A stretch of DNA of 64,000 bases from Silvimonas iriomotensis (GCF_014645535.1 NZ_BMLX01000001.1:1109169-1173168), one strand, 5' to 3'; shown: positions 1 to 8,758, numbered from the stretch's first letter. Numbers and translations are program-made. Notes: a model not told the origin generated them from the sequence alone.

Positions 1-99
1 GATCAGCCTGTAAAGATCGAAAACAACTATAGCCGCTATTGTACTGAATTTCCGGCCCTTTTGTCAGCGCCAACCAAAAAACGCCTTGATACGCCCCGA

Positions 100-906
100 A
101 TGACTGAACTGACTGATCTTCCTGAAGCCGGCCTTGCCGCCAACCACACGCTCGCCGCGTTTCGCGTCGTGCTGTGCAATACCTCGCACCCCGGCAACAT
201 CGGGTCTACCGCCCGCGCCATGAAAACCATGGGTTTGTCGCACCTTTATCTGGTGAACCCGAAAGAATACCCGTCGGACGTGGCGCGCTCGCTCGCCAGC
301 AGCGCCGATGATGTACTCGACAACGCCACCGTCGTGAACACGCTGGAAGAAGCGCTGGCGGGCACCACGCTGCAAGTGGCCATGACCGCACGCCGGCGCG
401 AACTGGTCCAGCCCTTGCACACGCCGCGGCAACTGGTGCCGGAGCTTTTGCAAGAAGCCACCAGCGGCGGCACGATCGCCCTCGTCTTCGGCAACGAAAC
501 CAATGGCATGACCATTGATGAAGTGCGCCAGTGCAACCGGCTTGTCACCATTCCAACCAACCCCGTGTATTCCAGCCTGAACCTGGCGCAAGCCGTGCAG
601 GTGCTGTGCTACGAATTGCGCGCGGCGCTGCTGGATGACGTGAGCCACCTGGAAGAAAAACGCACCCTGCCCAGCCATGAATACATGGAGCTTTTTTATG
701 AGCACCTGGAACGCACGCTGATCACCATTGGTTTCTTGCGCACCAAAAACCCCAAGCGCCTGATGCCGCGCGTGCGCCGCATTGTGCAGCGCGCCCAGCT
801 GGATCAGGAAGAAGTGGATATGCTGCGCGGCGTCTTGCGTGCCGCTGTTGAGTTCGAGCGTGTGGTGCCGCCACCCGGCCAGAAAGACCAGCCCGCATCT
901 GAATAA
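100..906 (+). CDS. trmJ: tRNA (cytidine/uridine-2'-O-)-methyltransferase TrmJ
   Basis: SpoU/TrmH-superfamily (SPOUT) RNA methyltransferase of 268 residues. TrmJ 2'-O-methylates position 32 of tRNA anticodon loops in the cytosol. The family motifs are all present: an N-terminal 'NTSHPGNIGSTARAMKTMG', a central 'LVFGNETNGM' and a C-terminal 'YSSLNLAQAVQV', which together form the knotted SAM site. A C-terminal helical extension after about residue 165 is typical of TrmJ rather than TrmL. I chose ATG at 100; an upstream in-frame TTG at 61 is less likely. The gene is followed at once by a strong bidirectional terminator, so it appears monocistronic within the window. In many proteobacteria trmJ lies near suhB or cysE, which would be outside the left edge. 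Confidence 0.93.
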   Translation: MTELTDLPEAGLAANHTLAAFRVVLCNTSHPGNIGSTARAMKTMGLSHLYLVNPKEYPSDVARSLASSADDVLDNATVVNTLEEALAGTTLQVAMTARRRELVQPLHTPRQLVPELLQEATSGGTIALVFGNETNGMTIDEVRQCNRLVTIPTNPVYSSLNLAQAVQVLCYELRAALLDDVSHLEEKRTLPSHEYMELFYEHLERTLITIGFLRTKNPKRLMPRVRRIVQRAQLDQEEVDMLRGVLRAAVEFERVVPPPGQKDQPASE

Positions 907-924
907 ATATTGCTTGCGGTTTAC

Positions 925-962
925 CCAATCAAAAAGGCCGCAATTGCGGCCTTTTTGATTGG
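925..962. terminator. Bidirectional rho-independent terminator between trmJ and the His-rich protein gene
   Basis: A near-perfect palindrome has the stem AAAAAGGCCGCAATTGCGGC with its complement and is flanked by A and T tracts. It can end transcription of trmJ on the plus strand and of the convergent gene at 998-1453 on the minus strand. Confidence 0.85.
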
Positions 963-997
963 CGGTGTTTAATGCGCCATTTCCGGATTAATCCGGT

Positions 998-1453
998 TTA
1001 TTCCAGTGCGGCATTGATTGCGCGATCCACAGCGTGATGCGCTTCATGAATATGGTGTAATACGCGCGCCTGCAATTCGATCGCAGCCGGATCGCTTTCT
1101 TGATGCGATACGTCTTGCTCTGCGCGATTCAGCAATTCCAGCGCTTTGTGAAAACGGTCGGTATGCTTGAGATTGGCATCGACCGGCATATGGTCATGAA
1201 TATCCTTGCCGTCGTCGATCGCAGCATGTTTCATTTCACCAATGGCCGCGTCAATTTCTTCCAGCGCTTTCACTTCGTCTTTTTGCACCTGACTGGAATC
1301 AATGCGATCCAGATAACCACGCGCGTCGCGCAGATCGCTCAATGCGTGCAGGTAATACGGGTGCGGGCCCGGGGTATCAGCGTGGGCCGACAGCGGCGCA
1401 AAAATGGCACCGGCAGAGATAACAGCAGCAACAACTCGCATCATTTTGTTCAT
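998..1453 (-). CDS. Exported histidine-rich helical protein of unknown function
   Basis: Not assigned to a named family. The 151-residue product begins with a clear Sec signal peptide (MNKMMRV, a hydrophobic stretch, then SAHA|DT), so it should be periplasmic. The mature part is predicted to be all-helical and charged, and contains 13 histidines in roughly 127 residues, several in HDH, HH-IH and HH clusters near the C-terminus. This suggests, but does not prove, metal or haem binding. I chose ATG at 1453 because AGGAG lies just upstream; a longer in-frame reading to 1492 would spoil the signal peptide. It is a single gene transcribed towards the trmJ terminator. Confidence 0.72.
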   Translation of the reverse strand: MNKMMRVVAAVISAGAIFAPLSAHADTPGPHPYYLHALSDLRDARGYLDRIDSSQVQKDEVKALEEIDAAIGEMKHAAIDDGKDIHDHMPVDANLKHTDRFHKALELLNRAEQDVSHQESDPAAIELQARVLHHIHEAHHAVDRAINAALE

Positions 1454-1610
1454 GATCAGGACTCCTGATTGAATGTTTGTAGACCGCGCCAACGGGTAGC
1501 TATTGCGGTGACTTTGTTATGTGCGGTTGTCTTTTTTGGCGAAATCTACGCAGCGGCAATTACGGCGTCAATCACCCATAACCTTTCGATACAATTGGAG
1601 AAGCGCGCAT

Positions 1611-1632
1611 AAAAAATGGCCGACAAGCGGCC
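1611..1632 (-). terminator. Rho-independent terminator after clsB
   Basis: On the minus strand a short GGCCG/CGGCC stem with a five-base loop is followed by ATTTTTT. It lies about 50 bases beyond the clsB stop codon. Confidence 0.6.
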
Positions 1633-1681
1633 GATTTCAACGCATCAAAGTGAACTACGTCACCTGTTTTGTATTCATATT

Positions 1682-2848
1682 TTATTTCAGGTAACGCTCG
1701 CCCCCGTAACCGGATACCGCCATCAAAAACCGGACAATTCCGTAACTGAGCCAGGGCTTGATACGCCAGCCCGATGGCCCGCGCAATCTGGCCGGCAATT
1801 GCACCGGTCGTGCCGAGTTTTCAATTGTATTGCGCACGTCTTGTGCCAGCGTGCCGGCAAAATCCTTATCGCGCACAAACACATTTCCTTCACGCGCCAG
1901 CAACAGGCTGAACGGATCAATATTGGACGACCCCACCGTCGCCCAGGCGCCGTCAATGACCGCCACTTTGGCATGCATATAGCCGCTGACGTACTCGTGA
2001 ATCTCTATGCCTGCCTCGATAAACTGGCGAAAGAACGCCCGACTGGCATATTGCAGCAACGCGTGATCCAGCGTGCCCTGCAGCAGCAGCACCACTTTTA
2101 CGCCACGGGCTGCAGCATCGATCAGCGCATGGCGAAAACGGTAGCCCGGCAAGAAATACGCGCAGGCAATCAGGATTTCATCCGTGGCGGCCTCGATGGT
2201 CTCCAGATATTCGCGCTCGATGGTATGACGGTTGCGTAGATTGTCGCGGATATCAAACCGCGCCAGCGCCCCGCCCGCCTCTTCATACGGCGGTTTGTCG
2301 CGGCTGGTCCTGGCCCAGTCGGGCTCCACCTGCACCCAGGCGGTATGGCGCCAGAGCCGGTCGGCGGCCTCATGCATGGTGGTCACCACCGGGCCACGCA
2401 CTTCCACCATATAGTCGTAGCGCGGTTCCGGCCCGGGCTGGCCGGTGTAGTCAGACAGGATATTGATGCCGCCCGCAAACGCCAGCACGCCATCGACGAC
2501 GACCAGTTTGCGATGCAGCCGCCGCAAGCGCTGGCGATTGAACGACAAGGCTTTGACTTCTGGCCGGAAAAACAGCAACCACACGCCGGCCTCGGCCAGC
2601 CGCATTTTCCAGGCATCCGGAAACTTGCGGGCACCAAAGCCGTCCAGCTGCATTTTGACTTCTACGCCGCGCTGCACGGCTTTCATTAGCGCTTCGCACA
2701 CGGCTTCGCCAATGATGTCCAGCTCAAACAGATAGCTTTCCAGGAAGATTTCGCGCTCTGCGTGCGCGATGGCACCTAACAATTCCGGAAAATACTCTGC
2801 GCCATTTTTGAGAAGCTTGATGCGGTTACCAGACAGGTAGCCGTCCAT
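1682..2848 (-). CDS. clsB: Cardiolipin synthase B-like phospholipase D family protein
   Basis: About 388 residues carrying two HKD phospholipase D motifs. The first is HRKLVVVDG near residue 112, followed by GG-N. The second is HAKVAVIDG near residue 300, followed by GSSNID. Both histidine-lysine-aspartate sets look intact. Enzymes of this type condense phospholipids to cardiolipin at the inner membrane. ClsB lacks the N-terminal transmembrane helices of ClsA, as here. The start is the ATG at 2848, three bases after the stop of the upstream gene; a TTG at 2854 would overlap it. The pairing with an exonuclease-endonuclease-phosphatase fold gene matches the E. coli ybhP-clsB (ybhO) order, which strengthens the ClsB call over ClsA or ClsC. 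Confidence 0.88.
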   Translation of the reverse strand: MDGYLSGNRIKLLKNGAEYFPELLGAIAHAEREIFLESYLFELDIIGEAVCEALMKAVQRGVEVKMQLDGFGARKFPDAWKMRLAEAGVWLLFFRPEVKALSFNRQRLRRLHRKLVVVDGVLAFAGGINILSDYTGQPGPEPRYDYMVEVRGPVVTTMHEAADRLWRHTAWVQVEPDWARTSRDKPPYEEAGGALARFDIRDNLRNRHTIEREYLETIEAATDEILIACAYFLPGYRFRHALIDAAARGVKVVLLLQGTLDHALLQYASRAFFRQFIEAGIEIHEYVSGYMHAKVAVIDGAWATVGSSNIDPFSLLLAREGNVFVRDKDFAGTLAQDVRNTIENSARPVQLPARLRGPSGWRIKPWLSYGIVRFLMAVSGYGGERYLK

Positions 2849-2850
2849 AC

Positions 2851-3600
2851 TCAACCCCGCCGCAGCACAGTGTACAGCGGGGCGTGATCCGATAAATGCG
2901 ACCAGGGCTGGCCACCCAGCACATCAGCCACTTCAATGCCGAAGCCGCGCACGTAGATGCGATCAAGCGACAGCACCGGCAAGCGCACCGGAAAACTGCG
3001 GGCGGGCGAGCCATGCATGGTTTCAAACGCTTCAATCACATGCAGCTCGGAACCCAGAATCCGGGTCGCCTCGCGGCGCCAGTCATTGAAGTCGCCGGCA
3101 ATCACCAGCGGCGCGTTCCTCGGCACTTCGTCCTGAATCTGTTCCACCATCGCCGCCAGTTGCTTGCGTCGATCCCGCGCCAGCAGGTTCAAATGCACGC
3201 AGAACGCATGCAAAGGCACATTCCAGCTGGGAATCTCCAGCACACAATGCAGCAAACCACGTTTTTCAAAGCGGTTGAGCGTGATGTCGTGATTGCCCCA
3301 GCGGCTGATCGGAAAACGTGACAGCACCGCGTTGCCATGGTGACCAAGGCGATGGATCGCGTTGCGGCCGTAGGCAAACGAAAGATCGTCGCCCGCCAGA
3401 TATTCATGCTGTGGCGTGGTCGGCCAGTAGTTGAACTTGCGCGCGCGGGTACTGTGCTCGCCCTGCACTTCTTGCAGGAACACTACATCCGGCGCCAGGT
3501 TATGCAGCGCATGACGCACGTCATGCACCACCAGCCGGCGGTTCAGCGGCGAGAGGCCCTTGTGGATGTTGTAGGAGGCAACCTTGATTCTTCTTTCCAT
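2851..3600 (-). CDS. Endonuclease/exonuclease/phosphatase family protein (YbhP-like)
   Basis: 249 residues of the EEP (DNase I-like) fold. Motifs in order are 'ASYNIHKG' at the N-terminus, 'FLQEVQGE' (metal-binding Glu), 'GDFNDWR' near residue 165, and the C-terminal 'SLDRIYVRG' and 'LSDHAPLY' with the catalytic Asp-His. No signal peptide is seen. It is the first gene of a tight two-gene unit with clsB, as in E. coli ybhP-ybhO. The substrate is not known from sequence; given the partner, a phospholipid or phosphodiester substrate is more likely than DNA (inference). Confidence 0.85.
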   Translation of the reverse strand: MERRIKVASYNIHKGLSPLNRRLVVHDVRHALHNLAPDVVFLQEVQGEHSTRARKFNYWPTTPQHEYLAGDDLSFAYGRNAIHRLGHHGNAVLSRFPISRWGNHDITLNRFEKRGLLHCVLEIPSWNVPLHAFCVHLNLLARDRRKQLAAMVEQIQDEVPRNAPLVIAGDFNDWRREATRILGSELHVIEAFETMHGSPARSFPVRLPVLSLDRIYVRGFGIEVADVLGGQPWSHLSDHAPLYTVLRRG

Positions 3601-3810
3601 AACCAGATCAGCGCTTTATATCGTTATGACGATCAGGGCCGGCATGTTTTGCCTGAGGTGTACGAGATCATCGTAGCACTCAGCCCGGCCGGTTTTTAGC
3701 GGGTTATCACTGACAACGTCAGGTTTGACAGACGGGTCAGCGAAGGTTCTGCAGCGTGACTTATTACGAGAAAGATGGGGATGAAGCTGACGGGCAGCAA
3801 GCGCCTGGCG

Positions 3811-4254
3811 TTACCCCTGACGACGTTCGGCAAGCGTGCGGATCGCCTCGGCATTCGACGGCGAAAACACCATTTCTGCCGCCACCTGCCAGGTCACCCA
3901 GCGATAGCGGGTGTGTTCATCCGGCGCCAGCGTGATATCCAGTTCAAATGGCACTTCCAGACTGAACACGTGCTCCGTATTGGTGGTCACACCCGGCGCA
4001 TAACGGTGGCGCCAGACCGGGTAGATTTCATAGTCGGAGCTGTAATGCCAGTCCGCCAGGTCATAGCGATTGGTATCCAGCCCCGTTTCTTCAAACACCT
4101 CGCGGTGGGCCGTATCCGGCAACAGTTCTTCGCCCTCGCGACTGCCCGTGACGGATTGCCAGCCATCCTGGTAACCCTTGCGCTCCAGCAGCAGGATTTT
4201 CAGATCAGGCGTGTGGATAACGACAAGGACGGAGATCGGTTGTTTGTAAGCCAT
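3811..4254 (-). CDS. nudB: Dihydroneopterin triphosphate diphosphatase NudB (Nudix hydrolase)
   Basis: A 147-residue Nudix protein with a complete Nudix box, G-x5-E-x7-REVFEETGL, near residues 35-57, giving the Mg-binding glutamates. The N-terminus 'KQPISVLVVIHTP' and the 'GYQDGWQSVTGSREGEE' context are typical of NudB. NudB removes pyrophosphate from dihydroneopterin triphosphate in folate synthesis. The chosen ATG (4254) gives the family-typical start MAYKQP. The gene is divergent from csdA, with about 49 bases between the start codons. Confidence 0.85.
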   Translation of the reverse strand: MAYKQPISVLVVIHTPDLKILLLERKGYQDGWQSVTGSREGEELLPDTAHREVFEETGLDTNRYDLADWHYSSDYEIYPVWRHRYAPGVTTNTEHVFSLEVPFELDITLAPDEHTRYRWVTWQVAAEMVFSPSNAEAIRTLAERRQG

Positions 4255-4268
4255 CGGCGCATTATACA
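4240..4268 (+). promoter_or_regulatory. Candidate sigma-70 promoter for csdA-csdE
   Basis: TTGTTT at 4240-4245 and TATACA at 4263-4268 are 17 bases apart, on the plus strand in the nudB/csdA divergent gap. Predicted transcription would begin about 30 bases before the csdA ATG. No Shine-Dalgarno sequence is evident in that leader. Confidence 0.4.
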
Positions 4269-4303
4269 ATGCGCATCTATTGCTTCACTTTCTGTACGCA
4301 CCC

Positions 4304-5515
4304 ATGGATCACTCGTCGCTGCCCGACCGGGCCTCTTTTCCGCTGCTGGCCGCCAACCCGGACCTGGTCTGGCTGGACAACGCGGCCACCACGCAAAAGC
4401 CAGGCGTGGTGCTGGATGCTGAGCGACGCTTCTATGAAGAAAGCAATGCCAACGTGCATCGTGGCGGGCACCGCCTGGGTTATGCGGCAACAGAAGCTTA
4501 TGAAGCAGCACGCAACACCGTAGCGCGTTTTATCAATGCCAGTGCGCAGGAAATCGTATTTACCCGCGGCGCCACGGAGGCCATCAATCTGGTGGCTTAC
4601 AGCTGGGGCGGTAGTCAGCTCAAGGCTGGCGACGAGATTATTCTTTCTACCCTGGAACACCACGCCAATATCGTGCCGTGGCAGTTGATTGCGCAGCGCA
4701 CGGGCGCCGTCATCAGGCCGATTCCGCTGCAAGAAGACGGCCAGATCGACATGACCGCGTTTGCCAGCTTGCTCGGCCCGCGCACGCGCATGGTGGCCAT
4801 CAGCCAGATGTCCAACGCGCTGGGCGTATGCCCGCCGCTGGAACAGATCATTGAGGCGGCCCGCAGCGTCGGCGCGCGGGTACTGGTGGATGGCGCGCAG
4901 GGCATCGCACATCAAGCGGTGGATGTCGCGGCGCTGGGTGCGGATTTCTACGTGTTTTCAGGTCACAAGGTTTTTGGCCCGACCGGCATTGGTGTGCTCT
5001 GGGGCCGTGCCGAGCTGCTGGCCGACATGCCGCCGTGGCAAGGCGGCGGCGAGATGATCGAGCGCGTGTCGTTTGCCGGCACCACGTTCGCCCCTGCCCC
5101 GCGCCGGTTTGAGGCCGGCACGCCCGCATTTGCGCAGACCGTGGCGCTGGCCGCTGCGCTGGAATGGTTGTCTGCGCAAGATCGCCCGGCCATTGCCCGG
5201 CATGAAGCGGCGCTTTATCAGCAACTGGCCGAAGGCATCAGATACCTGGACGGCGTGCGGATTGTCGGGAACGCCCCGGACAAAGGGCCGATTGCCTCGC
5301 TGGTTTTTGGGCGGGCGCACCCGTACGACGTCGCCCAGTTTCTGGATGAACGCGACATTGCCGTGCGCGTGGGCAATCATTGCGCCGGGCCGCTGATGCA
5401 ATCGCTGGGTTTAAGCCAGGGCACCTTGCGGGTTTCGCTGGCGCTATACAACACCAGCGCCGATATCGAGCGCTTGCTGGCCGCACTGCAAGACACACTG
5501 GAGTTGCTGCAATGA
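4304..5515 (+). CDS. csdA: Cysteine desulfurase, CsdA/SufS type
   Basis: A class V aminotransferase fold enzyme of 403 residues that takes sulfur from cysteine as an enzyme persulfide. Diagnostic features are 'LDNAATTQKP' at the N-terminus, 'NVHRGGHRLG', 'EHHANIVPWQ', the PLP lysine in 'FSGHKVFGPTG' near residue 220, and the active cysteine in 'VRVGNHCAGP' near 355. This group II arrangement fits CsdA/SufS, not IscS. The ATG at 4304 gives the expected start. The stop overlaps the ATG of the SufE-like gene (ATGA), implying translational coupling, and no other suf genes are present. That isolated desulfurase plus acceptor pairing is why CsdA is preferred over SufS. Confidence 0.9.
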   Translation: MDHSSLPDRASFPLLAANPDLVWLDNAATTQKPGVVLDAERRFYEESNANVHRGGHRLGYAATEAYEAARNTVARFINASAQEIVFTRGATEAINLVAYSWGGSQLKAGDEIILSTLEHHANIVPWQLIAQRTGAVIRPIPLQEDGQIDMTAFASLLGPRTRMVAISQMSNALGVCPPLEQIIEAARSVGARVLVDGAQGIAHQAVDVAALGADFYVFSGHKVFGPTGIGVLWGRAELLADMPPWQGGGEMIERVSFAGTTFAPAPRRFEAGTPAFAQTVALAAALEWLSAQDRPAIARHEAALYQQLAEGIRYLDGVRIVGNAPDKGPIASLVFGRAHPYDVAQFLDERDIAVRVGNHCAGPLMQSLGLSQGTLRVSLALYNTSADIERLLAALQDTLELLQ

Positions 5516-5928
5516 GCGCCTGGCCCGCCTTGCCCGAATCGCTGGCCCTGCCCACCCTGAGCGCCAGACTGGAAGCCGCGCACGGCTGGGAGGCCAAGAA
5601 CCGCTTGCTGGTCCAGCTGGCCCGCGAACTCCCCGCCATGGCAGACGACCTTAAAACCGACGCCCACCGTGTCGCCGGCTGCGAGGCGCAAGTCTGGCTG
5701 GTGACACAGTGGCAAGATGGCCACCTGCAACTGCAGGCCGACAGCGACTCCCGTATTGTCAAAGGTTTGCTCACGCTGGTCTGCGCTGCCTACGCGGGCC
5801 GCAGCCAGGATGAAGTCGCCGGTTTTGACTTTGCGGCACTTTTGCAAACCCTTGGCCTGCAGCGCTTTCTTTCCAGCTCCCGCGCCAGCGGCCTTGCGGC
5901 CATGGTCAAGGTGATACGCGCCGCCTGA
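5512..5928 (+). CDS. csdE: Sulfur acceptor CsdE/SufE family protein
   Basis: 138 residues of the SufE/CsdE family. The acceptor cysteine is in 'VAGCEAQVWL', near residue 50, and the C-terminal helix 'SSSRASGLAAMV' matches the family. It accepts persulfide sulfur from the desulfurase encoded just upstream and passes it to Fe-S assembly or tRNA thiolation. The start codon overlaps the csdA stop, so the two proteins are probably made in a fixed ratio. The gene converges on a methyltransferase gene with only six bases between stop codons, and no terminator is visible between them. Confidence 0.9.
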   Translation: MSAWPALPESLALPTLSARLEAAHGWEAKNRLLVQLARELPAMADDLKTDAHRVAGCEAQVWLVTQWQDGHLQLQADSDSRIVKGLLTLVCAAYAGRSQDEVAGFDFAALLQTLGLQRFLSSSRASGLAAMVKVIRAA

Positions 5929-5934
5929 GCGCCC

Positions 5935-6672
5935 TCACCCCGACCGGCGTGCCCGCAGCAGCAGAAACGGCGGCCGCCGGTTTTCATCTGCCAGCGCTGG
6001 CCGCAGTGTCAAAGCATGCGGCACCGGGCCTGGCTCCAGCATGCGTTCCAGCGCAAACCCCCGTTCCAGCAAGGTATTGATCCAGGTTTGCGTGGTGCGG
6101 TGATACTTGATGACGCCATCAACAAACCAGCGCGTATCGCGCCGCCCTTCGGCCTGATAGTGATCCAGCGGCCAGTGCGCCTTGCCCTCGTGTTCATCCT
6201 TGACCCAGCCGACCGGGTTAGCCGTGCACACCGGGTGCTCTACAGAGAACACAAACAACCCACCAGGCCGGAGCGCGCGCCATACCGCCTGCACCGCAGC
6301 CGCGTAATCGGCCACGTAGTGCAGGGCCAGCGAAGAGACGACCAGATCAAACGTCTCGCCTTGATCAGGCTGAAAGTCTTCAATGGCGCCATGGTGATAA
6401 CGGATCGCCGCATCAACGGTCAGCCGGCGCGCTTCTTCAAGCATGTTCAGCGACACATCCACCCCGGTCACCGCCATCGCCCCCTGGCTGCGCACATACC
6501 GCGCAAAGTCACCGAAGCCGCACCCCAGATCAAGCACACGCAGGCCCGCCTGCGCAGGCAACAAACCCTGCAGGGCGGGGATTTCGACTGCACCGTTCAG
6601 GCCGGTATCGTTCTGCCGCAGCGCTTTGTAGCCCTCAAAGAAGACCGGGTTGTCGTAGATGTTTTGTGGCAT
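5935..6672 (-). CDS. Class I SAM-dependent methyltransferase
   Basis: A 245-residue Rossmann-fold methyltransferase. Motif I is 'RVLDLGCGFGDFARY' near residues 44-58, the acidic residue ending strand 2 is in 'VTGVDVS', and 'FDLVVSSLALHYV' is motif IV. The first residues 'YDNPVFFEGYKALR' and the later 'FSVEHPV' are common in the UbiE/BioC-like small-molecule methyltransferases, but the substrate cannot be told from sequence. It stands alone and converges with csdE. Confidence 0.85.
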   Translation of the reverse strand: MPQNIYDNPVFFEGYKALRQNDTGLNGAVEIPALQGLLPAQAGLRVLDLGCGFGDFARYVRSQGAMAVTGVDVSLNMLEEARRLTVDAAIRYHHGAIEDFQPDQGETFDLVVSSLALHYVADYAAAVQAVWRALRPGGLFVFSVEHPVCTANPVGWVKDEHEGKAHWPLDHYQAEGRRDTRWFVDGVIKYHRTTQTWINTLLERGFALERMLEPGPVPHALTLRPALADENRRPPFLLLRARRSG

Positions 6673-6695
6673 GGCAGGTCAAGGCCTGGAAAAAC

Positions 6696-7400
6696 TCAAC
6701 GATGACATTCGGGAAGTCCGTTGGCACGAAGAAATCCGGTCAGCGCTGCGCGGATCTGCTGCTTGAGCGCCTCAGGCCCGGCATCTTGCATATCGTTATG
6801 ATGCGCGCCCTGCAAAGTCACCAGCTGCAGACTCGTACCTTGTATTGCTTGCGCGCTCGGCAAAACGCCGGGGTCGGCCACGGTATCCGTAGCCCGAATC
6901 GACAACACCTTGAAGTGTTCTGTAACCGGCAGAGGCACGCGCCGGTTATCCAGCGTAATCAGGGCGCTGATTCGTTCTGGCAGCCAGCTTGCCAGCAACG
7001 CCGCCGCATCCCCGCCCAATGAGTGCCCGACCAACAACACCCGATGCCAGTCTCCTTGCGGATAAAGAGTCTGGCCTTGCTGCAAAACGTCACTCACTGC
7101 CCTTGCAGTCTGGTCTGCCAACCAGCGTAATTGCGGCGCGAGCGGACTACTTTGCAACAACAACGGTGTTGTTCTTCCGATCTGACCATCGTAGACGACA
7201 ACACCGTACCCAAACTGCGTCAAAAACGCCTGGAGAAATGTGTAGTCATCCCCGCTTAACCCGTAGCCCGGCACAATCACCGCAACAGGCGCCTGAGGCG
7301 CACGGCACTTTGCGGCAGGCCAGGTCACCTGGAAATGCGGCGCTGCAAACGCCACCGCGCTCACACAGGCCAGCAGCATGCATAAGGTGAAACGAAGCAT
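6696..7400 (-). CDS. Exported alpha/beta hydrolase (lipase/dienelactone-hydrolase-like)
   Basis: 234 residues with an N-terminal signal peptide ending near AFA|AP. The nucleophile elbow 'LLVGHSLGGDAAA' lies near residue 125, an oxyanion-type 'IVPGYGLSGDDY' lies earlier, and a late 'GAHHND' supplies the likely catalytic His. It should act in the periplasm or outside the cell on esters or acyl groups of unknown identity. It lies seven bases downstream of the sugar dehydrogenase gene and is almost certainly cotranscribed with it. Confidence 0.78.
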   Translation of the reverse strand: MLRFTLCMLLACVSAVAFAAPHFQVTWPAAKCRAPQAPVAVIVPGYGLSGDDYTFLQAFLTQFGYGVVVYDGQIGRTTPLLLQSSPLAPQLRWLADQTARAVSDVLQQGQTLYPQGDWHRVLLVGHSLGGDAAALLASWLPERISALITLDNRRVPLPVTEHFKVLSIRATDTVADPGVLPSAQAIQGTSLQLVTLQGAHHNDMQDAGPEALKQQIRAALTGFLRANGLPECHR

Positions 7401-7406
7401 GTTTAT

Positions 7407-8633
7407 TTAGCGCCCCCGCACCGGCGCCATGATCAGCAAATCCGCATTACGGTCTTCCGTAATCCAGATTGCGCCTGTTTTATCGACCTTGATGTCCGTG
7501 GGCGCGCCCATCGGGTGTTTGCCGGGGATGTCGCCCCAGTCGCTGATCAGCTCTTGCGGTTGGCCCTGCGGCATGCCGTTGCTGTCAAAACGGATGGCCA
7601 CAAGGCGGTGGCCGTTGTTGCGATAGCCGTGCCAACCCATGATCAGGCTGCCGCGCCATGCGGCAAGGCCGGCGGGTTCGTTGTAGAACGCCATGCCCAG
7701 CGGGGCGGCGTGGCCGGGCAGCAACATCGCCGGTTTGGCAAAGAGGCCACAATCGGCTTGCGGGAATTCAGGGGCCGGCACGTTGTTGTCGTAGCAATAG
7801 GGCCAGCCGTAGTTGCTGCCTTCGTGAATCAGGTTGAGCTCTTCGTGCGGCAGGTTTTCGTCGTCTTTCATGCCGGGAATTTTGCGATTGATATAGTCGC
7901 GGCTGTTTTCGGCCTGCCATAACGCACCAGTCACCGGGTGAATGGCCAGCGCCATCGAGTTACGCAGGCCGGCGGCAAACTGTTTGCCTTCCCATTGGCC
8001 GTCTTGCTGGGTGTAGCGCCAGATTGATGCCCGCTGCGGGTCAGTCTGCATGTCCTTGCATTGCTGCAGCGGTGGCTGGCTGGTGTCGATCCGCCCTTCA
8101 CAGTTATCGGTGGCCGAACCAAAGTTGATATACAAGGCACCGTCCAGGCCAAACAAAAAGGTCTTGATCGGATGGCGGCCGTCGGCGGGCAGTTTGTCGA
8201 TCACCATCGTCAATTTCGGCTGCGCGTCAGTCGGGTTGAAGCGACTGATGCGGCCATCTTCGCCCAGATAAACCTGACCATCCGGGCCCAGTTGCAAACC
8301 GTGGGGGCGATTGAGGCCACTGAACAAGGTGACGCTATCAAACCCGCCCTGCCTGCGCACCAACCGCAATACACGGCCCTTGCCCTCGCCCCAACCGCCC
8401 ATATCAGTCAGCAGCGCAGAACCATCTGCCAGCGGCAGCACCCCGCGCGGCATACCCAGACCGGTAGCGGCCAGACCAACGCAAAAACCCGGCGCGGTTT
8501 TCAGATTGACGCGCGGCAGCCCTTCACAAGTGCCTTTGATGGCGTAGGGTGTGCCTGCATCGGGCGCGGCAAAGGCCACGGGGGCGAGCAGCGTGGATAC
8601 CAGCATCAGACAGCGCAGAGAGCGAATGGTCAT
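7407..8633 (-). CDS. Exported PQQ-dependent sugar (glucose/sorbosone-type) dehydrogenase
   Basis: 408 residues beginning with a signal peptide (cleavage near FAAPDAG). It has a six-bladed propeller of the soluble glucose/sorbosone dehydrogenase type, recognisable by 'NRPHGLQLGPDGQVYLGEDG', 'LFGLDGALYINFGSATDNC', 'GLRNSMALAIHPVTGALWQAENSRD', the 'NLPHEELNLI-EGSNYGWPYCYD' segment and a C-terminal 'GAPTDIKVD...IWITEDRN'. Such periplasmic enzymes oxidise aldoses or related compounds using PQQ. No pqq biosynthesis genes are in the window. It is the first gene of a two-gene unit with the exported hydrolase. Confidence 0.82.
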   Translation of the reverse strand: MTIRSLRCLMLVSTLLAPVAFAAPDAGTPYAIKGTCEGLPRVNLKTAPGFCVGLAATGLGMPRGVLPLADGSALLTDMGGWGEGKGRVLRLVRRQGGFDSVTLFSGLNRPHGLQLGPDGQVYLGEDGRISRFNPTDAQPKLTMVIDKLPADGRHPIKTFLFGLDGALYINFGSATDNCEGRIDTSQPPLQQCKDMQTDPQRASIWRYTQQDGQWEGKQFAAGLRNSMALAIHPVTGALWQAENSRDYINRKIPGMKDDENLPHEELNLIHEGSNYGWPYCYDNNVPAPEFPQADCGLFAKPAMLLPGHAAPLGMAFYNEPAGLAAWRGSLIMGWHGYRNNGHRLVAIRFDSNGMPQGQPQELISDWGDIPGKHPMGAPTDIKVDKTGAIWITEDRNADLLIMAPVRGR

Positions 8634-8714
8634 AGGTCAGCATCAAGGTAAATGGGTCTTGCGCCTATCCTGACGCAATCGTGCCTGCTTTGGAACCCTG
8701 GAAATCAGCTGGCG

Positions 8715-8748
8715 GCCCAATACCCGGGCCAAACGCCGGGTATTGGGC
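8715..8748. terminator. Long inverted repeat downstream of the GH127 gene
   Basis: GCCCAATACCCGG and its exact complement form a 13-bp stem with an eight-base loop, 11 bases past the stop of the GH127 gene. No clear T tract follows on either strand, so it may be a processing or stability element rather than a classic intrinsic terminator. Confidence 0.5.
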
Positions 8749-8758
8749 GAAATGGTGC

